Positions 7,326 through 11,202 of a stretch of DNA of 11,202 nucleotides are shown here, one piece after another. Each line of letters starts with the position of its first letter. Within the stretch, counting starts at the first letter, position 1. The translations under genes and the position numbers were made by a program. The DNA lies in assembly GCA_009919445.1 (NCBI GenBank), contig RGBY01000064.1:1-11202 (forward strand). The letters are read 5' to 3'. The notes under the pieces were generated by a model. It saw nothing but the letters and a program-made list of their open reading frames with translations, had not been told where the DNA came from and ran no database searches. Source of the DNA: Planctomycetia bacterium (lineage in GTDB: Bacteria > Planctomycetota > Planctomycetia > Pirellulales > UBA1268).

Positions 7326-8222
7326 ATGGCTGATTTCGTCTCCCGCATCTCTGTTGTCTGCTTCGCCGCCAGCTATGGTGTGGCCCTGGCCTTTGAAGTC
7401 ACCCGGCTCTGGTTTCGCTCGGGCGTGCGGGGCGCGACCATGGTGGGCTTTGTGACCGCCGGGCTGCTGGCCCAAACGCTCTACTTGGTCTGGCGGGCAG
7501 CAACGGTCACAGCTTTGCCTCTTTCCAGTGCCTTCGACTGGTATTTGCTGGCTGCCTGGATGCTGGCCGCCGGCTCCCTTTGGATGACCCTAGCCAATCC
7601 CCGGACGCCGGTGGGCCTGTTCGTGCTGCCTGTGGTGCTCGGCCTGATTGGAGCGGCAGAGCTCTCCAGCCGTGAACCGTTTCCGCAAAGCCCGGCCACC
7701 CAGATCTGGGGCATCATCCATGGCAGTTTCAACCTCGCCATGAGTGTGGCCATTGTGCTGGGAGGTCTGGCGGGCAGCATGTGGTTGATCCAGGCTGGAC
7801 GACTGGCCCGTAAGCAGGCGCCGCTCCAGGGCTTCCGGATGCCCAGCCTCGAAAAACTCTCGCTGTGGTCGTCGCGGATGGCAATCATCGCGGCATGGAC
7901 CGGCGGCAGTGGCTTCCTCTCTGGCATGGTGCTCAATGCCGTCAACCGGCAACGAGGTCTGCTGGAGACGGTGCCGTGGAACGACCCCGTTGTGCTGCGA
8001 ATGGGCATGCTCGTGGTCTGGCTGATTGCCGCAGCGATCATCTCGCGGGCTGTTGTCCGACAGGCCAGTGGCCGTCGCATCACTGCCGTCTTATCACTGA
8101 TAAGCCTCTGCCTGCTGACGGCGTCCATTCTCTGGGGCGTCTTCGGAAAGACGCGGCATGGCATGCCACCCCAGTCCTCCAGTTCACGGCTGGTCATCCC
8201 CGCGCGGCGAGGTGACGCATGA
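7326..8222 (+). CDS. HemX/CcsA-like eight-helix membrane protein (cytochrome c assembly protein family)
   Basis: The product is a 298-residue integral membrane protein with about eight predicted helices: residues 5-27, 37-57, 70-90, 96-112, 129-156, 181-203, 222-244 and 252-273. This matches the cytochrome c assembly (CcsA/HemX) fold. His132 in WGIIHGSFNL fits the conserved His at the start of a helix. I do not see the tryptophan-rich WWD heme-handling motif of true CcsA/CcmC, which favours a HemX-type protein. In Bacillus, HemX lies next to hemA and lowers the amount of HemA. Here the stop codon overlaps the hemA start (ATGA), so the two are translationally coupled, supporting a link to tetrapyrrole synthesis. 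The ATG at 7326 is chosen because the first helix begins right after it; an in-frame TTG at 7266 lies within the promoter-like element. A role in cytochrome c maturation remains possible. Confidence 0.85.
   Translation: MADFVSRISVVCFAASYGVALAFEVTRLWFRSGVRGATMVGFVTAGLLAQTLYLVWRAATVTALPLSSAFDWYLLAAWMLAAGSLWMTLANPRTPVGLFVLPVVLGLIGAAELSSREPFPQSPATQIWGIIHGSFNLAMSVAIVLGGLAGSMWLIQAGRLARKQAPLQGFRMPSLEKLSLWSSRMAIIAAWTGGSGFLSGMVLNAVNRQRGLLETVPWNDPVVLRMGMLVVWLIAAAIISRAVVRQASGRRITAVLSLISLCLLTASILWGVFGKTRHGMPPQSSSSRLVIPARRGDA
8209..8222 (+). promoter_or_regulatory. hemA ribosome binding site with ATGA stop/start overlap
   Basis: GAGG at 8209-8212 lies six bases before the hemA ATG (8219-8221), one of the best Shine-Dalgarno sites in the window. 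The stop TGA of the upstream membrane-protein gene is 8220-8222. The four-base overlap implies coupled translation and fixes the hemA start. Confidence 0.8.
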
Positions 8223-9493
8223 GCCTGACCTTTGTCGGCGGCAGCCACCGGACCGTTCCCATTGAACTTCGCGAGCGGCTTGCCTTCTCGGCTGACCAGG
8301 CAGCAGAAGCCCTGGCTCGCTTTCGCAGGCAGTTTCCGGGGAGCGAAGCGGTGCTCCTTTCAACCTGCAACCGGGTGGAACTCTACGCAGCTGCCGAGCA
8401 GCAACAGGGGCCACCGCCACCCGATGAACTGGCGTTGTTTCTGGCTGAATGCCGCGGAGTCGATCCGACCAGCGCCGGTCAGGTACTGGGTGGTGACCAG
8501 GGGCCGGCTGCGGTCAAGCATCTGTTCTGTGTTGCCGCCGGACTCGACAGCATGGTGCTGGGTGAACCACAGATTGTGGCTCAGGTGAAACAGGCCTGGC
8601 AGATTGCCCAGCAGAGCGGCACAACCGGTCCGCTAACCGGCGAACTTTTTCAGGCGGCCCTGCGGGCAGCCAAGCGGGTGGCCAGTGAAACGGCAGTCGG
8701 CCGAGAGCGACTCTCGATCCCCAGCGTGGCCGTCGCCGATTTCGCTTCTGGTGTGTTTGAGCGGTTTGACGACAAGCGGGTGCTCCTTATCGGTGCTGGC
8801 AAGATGGCCGCTGAGACACTTCGCTACCTCCGCGATGCCGGAGCCCGTGATGTGCATGTGGTCAATCGAACGGCAGGACGAGCTGAACAACTGGCCCAAC
8901 GACTTGGCGGTACCGCACGACCCTACAAAGACTTGGCGACGGAACTGATCGCTGCTGATCTGATTGTTAGTACCACTGGGGCGACTGAGCCCGTGGTCAC
9001 ACTCGAGGCATTTCTGGCGATTGAGCCACAGCGGCAGGGGCGACCACTAGTGGTGCTCGATCTGGCCGTGCCGCGAGATTTCGACCCGCGTATCGGCAAG
9101 CAGGCTGGGGTCTGGCTCTATTCGGTTGACGATCTCGGTCAGGCCTGCGAAGCCAACCGGCAGCGGCGGCAACGCGAAATGCCTGCCGCCCTGACGATTG
9201 TCGACGAAGAGACCCGCCGCTTCATGGGTGATCTCCACCACCGCTCAACGGTGCCGGTCATCGAGCAACTGCGGGCCGGCTGGAATGAAACTGGTGAGGC
9301 TGAACTCGATCGGCTGTTTCGCAAACTTCCAGATCTCGATGATGCTGCCCGCGATGAAATTCGTCGGGCGTTCGACCGCTACGCGGCCAAGATGCTCCAC
9401 CCACCGATGGCCTCCCTCCGGAGTGAAAGCCATGCTGGGCCACCCCACGGACTCCTCGATGCCCTGAGACGACTCTTTGATCTCAAGGAGTAA
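8219..9493 (+). CDS. hemA: Glutamyl-tRNA reductase
   Basis: HemA reduces glutamyl-tRNA(Glu) with NADPH to glutamate-1-semialdehyde, the first committed step of the C5 route to 5-aminolevulinate and heme. The 424-residue protein starts with the typical FVGGSHRTVPIELRERLAFS. The catalytic nucleophile is Cys50 in LLSTCNRVELY. His101 in KHLFCVAAGLDSMVLGEPQI belongs to the conserved active-site stretch. The NADPH-binding Rossmann loop is LLIGAGKMAAETLRYL (189-204) followed by VHVVNRTAGRAEQLA, and LIVSTTGATEPV and LVVLDLAVPRDFDP continue the nucleotide domain. The C-terminal helical dimerization domain runs from about 320 to the end and contains the family-type KMLHPPMASLR. Length is normal. It forms a unit with the HemX-like gene upstream; hemL, hemB and hemC are not in the window. 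Its presence shows use of the C5 rather than the Shemin (ALA synthase) route. Confidence 0.98.
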   Translation: MSLTFVGGSHRTVPIELRERLAFSADQAAEALARFRRQFPGSEAVLLSTCNRVELYAAAEQQQGPPPPDELALFLAECRGVDPTSAGQVLGGDQGPAAVKHLFCVAAGLDSMVLGEPQIVAQVKQAWQIAQQSGTTGPLTGELFQAALRAAKRVASETAVGRERLSIPSVAVADFASGVFERFDDKRVLLIGAGKMAAETLRYLRDAGARDVHVVNRTAGRAEQLAQRLGGTARPYKDLATELIAADLIVSTTGATEPVVTLEAFLAIEPQRQGRPLVVLDLAVPRDFDPRIGKQAGVWLYSVDDLGQACEANRQRRQREMPAALTIVDEETRRFMGDLHHRSTVPVIEQLRAGWNETGEAELDRLFRKLPDLDDAARDEIRRAFDRYAAKMLHPPMASLRSESHAGPPHGLLDALRRLFDLKE

Positions 9494-9568
9494 GGCCACC
9501 ATGTGCCGGCACCCGTTTGCCCTCACTGGCATCAAGCGGACGACATGATGGGCCGGAAAGCCTGCTGG
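9494..9568. other. Convergent intergenic gap between hemA and the BBP7-like gene
   Basis: Only 75 bp separate the two converging stop codons. A perfect palindrome GTGCCGGCAC lies at 9503-9512, and TGCC/GGCA (9518-9521/9528-9531) could form a 4-bp stem. Neither has a following T-tract, so I see no convincing intrinsic terminator for either gene. Confidence 0.3.
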
Positions 9569-10639
9569 CTACCAGCGGGCTTCGATACCGAGATTGGCAC
9601 CGTGGAGGAACAGACCGCCGCCACCCACCAGCGTTGTGCCACTCGTCGGTGTGTCGGTGAAGTCCCATTGATCCGGAGCCAGGGCTGCACCGGAGAGCCA
9701 GATGAGGTTGTACCCAGCCCGCAGCCACCAGGTTTCAGTCAGCCGGCGGACGAGCGACAGATTGAGGTCGCCGATAAAGCCCACGCCACCCCGGCTGAGG
9801 TTGCGACTTTCCCGAAAGATCACACCCGGTGCTAACGACGAGGTGATGGGATCGGCGGAGGAACTCAGGATCGTGCCGGCCAGCATCGCCTTGGCCCAGC
9901 CCTCAATCGCCCAGTTGTCCCACTGGCGGCGACTGCGAACCCCGACTTGGGGGCCAATAAACTGCGAACTTGTCCGCACGGAGTAGGCGGTAAAGGGATC
10001 GCCGTCACAGCAGCGAACATTGAGGTCGGCCTGTTCATCGAGACCAGCCCACCGCAAGCCGAACAGCCAGTTCGTGCAGACACATGATCGTCCGCAGTTC
10101 AGGTGCGACCAGAGAATGGTCTCCTCTGGGCACTCAGTCTCACAGCAATACGTAAACAGATTGAACTCGGCCATGTTCAGGCTCGAGGCATAGGTGGGGC
10201 GAATTTCATCGGCACTTGACCAGCCGGTCACTGTCTGGCCCAGATTTCCCGGTACGGAGAGGTTGTCAGGCCCCGTCCGGTCGGCAGAGCCGAACATCCC
10301 GTAAACCCCGACATAGCCCACTTCCCAGCCAATATCATCTGGGCCGAGTTCCCCATAAAACAGCCTTACTCCGGGTGCCGTCGCCGCCTGAAGAGACTGA
10401 GTGGTGAACAGCGGCTGTAATTGGCCGCCAACATCCTGGAGAGCGATCACCGCTCCGTTCGTCGCGTTATCCCGTTGCAAAAACAGCACATCGAAAATCG
10501 CGTACCGCTGCCAGTCGGGGCAGCAGTCGCAGTCGGCTGCCGACAGAAATTCAGGATCTGCCCACGATTCGCCCGCTGGTGCTGCCACGGTAGCGAACAG
10601 GACAAGACACAGCCCAGCTGCCTGCCAGACGCATTTCAT
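9569..10639 (-). CDS. BBP7-family outer-membrane beta-barrel protein (planctomycete)
   Basis: The protein has 356 residues from the ATG at 10637-10639. It begins with a Sec signal peptide (MKCVWQAAGLCLVLFATVAA, likely cleavage after GESWA, about residue 27). The rest alternates polar and aromatic/hydrophobic residues as in beta-barrels, with many Gly and Trp; typical strands are GWEVGYVGVYGMFG, WLFGLRWAGL, FIGPQVGVRSR, GVGFIGDLNLSL, WWLRAGYNLIWL and GANLGIEARW. It ends in Trp, as expected for a barrel recognised by the BAM machinery. The overall pattern, especially LFYGELGPDDIGWEVGYVGV and the last 80 residues, resembles the BBP7 family expanded in planctomycetes, whose function is unknown. 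Unusually, the mature part has 11 Cys, mostly in clusters (DCDCC, CCETEC, CGRSCVC, RCC). A GTG at 10690 would extend the start by 17 residues, but would put a charged stretch before the signal peptide and lies upstream of a possible promoter at 10664-10675. Confidence 0.85.
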   Translation of the reverse strand: MKCVWQAAGLCLVLFATVAAPAGESWADPEFLSAADCDCCPDWQRYAIFDVLFLQRDNATNGAVIALQDVGGQLQPLFTTQSLQAATAPGVRLFYGELGPDDIGWEVGYVGVYGMFGSADRTGPDNLSVPGNLGQTVTGWSSADEIRPTYASSLNMAEFNLFTYCCETECPEETILWSHLNCGRSCVCTNWLFGLRWAGLDEQADLNVRCCDGDPFTAYSVRTSSQFIGPQVGVRSRRQWDNWAIEGWAKAMLAGTILSSSADPITSSLAPGVIFRESRNLSRGGVGFIGDLNLSLVRRLTETWWLRAGYNLIWLSGAALAPDQWDFTDTPTSGTTLVGGGGLFLHGANLGIEARW

Positions 10640-10663
10640 TGGTCGCGGTATCAGCACCTTCGG

Positions 10664-10675
10664 CCTCAAATATTT
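10664..10675 (-). promoter_or_regulatory. Possible BBP7 gene promoter (ATATTTGAGG)
   Basis: On the minus strand the A/T-rich run AAAAATATTTGAGG ends 24 bases before the BBP7 ATG. It shares TTGAG with the GGG-YAYRC-TTGAG elements of the window. The match to a -10 box is weak, and no -35 is clear. Confidence 0.25.
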
Positions 10676-10772
10676 TTCTTGTACGGGCACATCCAGCCGG
10701 ATTTGCCTTCATATTCGTTGCTTTCGGCAGCCTCACAGCTCTTAAATCAGCAAAACTTTGACTAATCGCAGT

Positions 10773-10816
10773 AATCCGTCCTCGAGATACAGAGATGCCG
10801 AAAAACAAGACGGATT
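10773..10816. repeat. 8-bp perfect inverted repeat with 28-nt loop
   Basis: AATCCGTC (10773-10780) and GACGGATT (10809-10816) are perfect reverse complements. The loop contains the palindrome CTCGAG (10781-10786). The repeat lies upstream of both divergent genes and 20 bp before the right-facing element at 10838. It could be a paired protein-binding site; function unknown. Confidence 0.5.
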
Positions 10817-10837
10817 TCGTGCCTTGGGAAAAACACG

Positions 10838-10854
10838 GGGGTATGCTTGAGGGG
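10838..10854 (+). promoter_or_regulatory. Promoter-like GGGGTATGCTTGAG element, distal of two
   Basis: TATGCT (10842-10847) is a fair -10 box, embedded in GGGGTATGCTTGAGGGG. It matches the element before the hemX-like gene at 11 of 14 positions. A transcript from here would start at about 10853-10856 and open directly with the hairpin at 10857-10881. No -35 consensus is seen. Confidence 0.45.
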
Positions 10855-10856
10855 CT

Positions 10857-10881
10857 AAAGTCTGCCGTCTGCGCAGACTTT
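10857..10881. repeat. 9-bp perfect hairpin right after the distal promoter-like element
   Basis: AAAGTCTGC (10857-10865) and GCAGACTTT (10873-10881) are exact reverse complements with a 7-nt loop, CGTCTGC. The loop repeats GTCTGC, so GTCTGCGCAGAC (10867-10878) is also a perfect 12-bp palindrome and alternative pairing is possible. As RNA it would form a stem at or near the 5' end; as DNA it could be an operator. It is followed by only a few T residues (TTTG), so termination is unlikely. Confidence 0.6.
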
Positions 10882-10895
10882 GTGGACTGATTTCT

Positions 10896-10909
10896 GGGCC
10901 ACACTTGAG
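10896..10909 (+). promoter_or_regulatory. Promoter-like GGGCCACACTTGAG element, proximal of two
   Basis: The 14-mer differs at one base from GGGCTACACTTGAG upstream of the hemX-like gene. It lies 58 bp downstream of the distal copy. A transcript would start near 10911-10913, just before the small CGGCC/GGCCG hairpin at 10915-10930. The -10 match (CACACT) is weaker than in the other copies. Confidence 0.4.
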
Positions 10910-10914
10910 AATTG

Positions 10915-10930
10915 CGGCCTACAGAGGCCG
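10915..10930. repeat. Small GC-rich hairpin
   Basis: CGGCC (10915-10919) pairs with GGCCG (10926-10930) around the 6-nt loop TACAGA. It follows the proximal promoter-like element at about the same distance as the longer hairpin follows the distal one. Confidence 0.35.
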
Positions 10931-10953
10931 GTCAGTAATGGCACTTTTAGTAG

Positions 10954-10967
10954 GTGACAGCTGTTAC
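10954..10967. promoter_or_regulatory. Near-perfect dyad upstream of the last gene's ribosome binding site
   Basis: GTGACAGCTGTTAC is symmetric at six of seven base pairs (one G/T exception). It ends 10 bases before the GGAG ribosome binding site of the gene starting at 10987. Its size and symmetry fit a dimeric repressor site; no regulator can be named. Confidence 0.35.
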
Positions 10968-10976
10968 ACATGGGTT

Positions 10977-10989
10977 GGAGATAAGCATG
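10977..10989 (+). promoter_or_regulatory. Shine-Dalgarno site setting the start of the last gene
   Basis: GGAG (10977-10980) stands six bases before the ATG at 10987-10989. This is a good Shine-Dalgarno arrangement in a window where most genes lack one, and supports this start over the nearby out-of-frame ATGs at 10938 and 10970. Confidence 0.65.
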
Positions 10990-11202
10990 GCGGGGCAGTG
11001 GCGAAGCGGTTTTTCGACACGAGTATGGCCAGACCAGCGGGTTGCCGCCGGACCACCACGCTACGGTCGCCGACACCGTCTGCGTGCTGAGCAACTCGAG
11101 CGCCGCTATGCGCTCGACGCCGTGCCGGCTGCCGTGATCAACGGGCCGTCTGTTGCCACGTTGATCGGTGAGGAGATCCCGCTGGTGGTCACCTTCGACA
11201 AC
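10987..11202 (+). CDS. N-terminus of a probable large secreted planctomycete protein (LExR-like signature), partial
   Basis: I translated 72 codons from the ATG at 10987; the frame is open to the right edge. The first 32 residues are basic (R/H-rich, GRRHRLR at 27-33) with no hydrophobic signal-peptide core. Then comes RAEQLERRYALDA (33-45), which resembles the LExR-x-LLxA signature at the beginning of many very large planctomycete surface or secreted proteins, where it is thought to act in sorting. PAAVINGPSVATLIGEEIPL and VVTFDN (47-72) look like the first strands of a beta-sandwich repeat. A good Shine-Dalgarno site precedes the ATG. The gene diverges from the BBP7 barrel gene, so both neighbours probably act at the cell surface. 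The true length, repeats and any adhesion or dockerin domains lie outside the window. If the motif match is coincidental, this is a hypothetical protein. Confidence 0.75.
   Translation, partial: MAGQWRSGFSTRVWPDQRVAAGPPRYGRRHRLRAEQLERRYALDAVPAAVINGPSVATLIGEEIPLVVTFDN

Larger units (their letters stand above)
10640..10986. other. 347-bp divergent intergenic region between two secreted-protein genes
   Basis: No gene is supported here. The region contains several inverted repeats (10773-10816, 10857-10881, 10915-10930, 10954-10967), two promoter-like elements pointing right (10838-10851 and 10896-10909), one possible promoter pointing left (10664-10675), and a Shine-Dalgarno site before the next gene. 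It is more A/T-rich than the flanking genes, especially at 10664-10680 and 10740-10835. Confidence 0.6.

Noticed and set aside
9559..9570. AGCC-AGCA-GGCT hairpin followed by TTT (minus strand) at the BBP7 gene end
   Set aside because: The stem has only four pairs and three T residues follow; too weak for an intrinsic terminator.
10604..10639. Lipoprotein signal (Cys11) in the BBP7-like protein
   Set aside because: The residues before Cys11 are AGL, with Leu rather than Gly, Ala or Ser just before the Cys, and the hydrophobic core continues past it; an ordinary Sec signal peptide fits better.
10939..10955. TGGCAC resembling a sigma-54 -24 element
   Set aside because: At the required spacing the -12 position reads AG rather than GC, so the second half of the promoter is absent.
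10905..11090. Plus-strand ORF (61 codons) overlapping the start of the last gene
   Set aside because: It is out of frame with the gene at 10987, which has a good ribosome site and an open frame to the edge; the ORF ends at 11090 and its product has no recognisable features.

Overview
The window looks like a piece of a planctomycete chromosome, most likely a member of the Pirellulales. The main pointers are a BBP7-type outer-membrane barrel protein (a family expanded in planctomycetes) and, at the right edge, the start of a protein with an LExR-like N-terminal signature seen at the start of very large planctomycete secreted proteins. The DNA is GC-rich, Shine-Dalgarno sites are mostly weak, and genes are densely packed. 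No tRNA, rRNA, CRISPR array, insertion sequence or prophage signal was seen.

Layout. (1) 1-2169, minus strand: an OmpR/PhoB-type response regulator followed 26 bp later by a PhoR-like membrane histidine kinase, cut by the left edge before its ATP-binding domain is complete. The leader upstream of the regulator carries a repeated 8-bp motif. (2) 2343-5942, minus strand: a 1199-residue bacterial SWI2/SNF2 ATPase with intact helicase motifs and an apparently decayed SWIM zinc finger. (3) 6115-9493: a tetrapyrrole (heme) cluster. hemE is on the minus strand and diverges from a two-gene unit on the plus strand, an eight-helix HemX/CcsA-like membrane protein and hemA, whose stop and start codons overlap. 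HemA makes the first committed precursor from glutamyl-tRNA; HemE acts on the branch to coproporphyrinogen; the HemX-like protein may control HemA level or help handle heme. (4) 9569-10639, minus strand: the BBP7-like barrel protein, convergent with hemA. (5) 10640-10986: a 347-bp intergenic region rich in inverted repeats and promoter-like motifs. It separates the BBP7 gene from (6) 10987-11202, plus strand: the first 72 codons of a probable large secreted protein, cut by the right edge.

The most interesting non-coding signal is a 14-bp promoter-like element of the form GGG-S-YAYRC-TTGAG. It occurs once upstream of the hemX-hemA unit and twice in tandem upstream of the last gene. Related TATACT/TTGAG elements lie just upstream of hemE and the BBP7 gene on the minus strand. 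For hemE the -10-like box is so close to the ATG that a leaderless mRNA is likely. No clearly new multi-gene system was found; most of the window is core metabolism and regulation.
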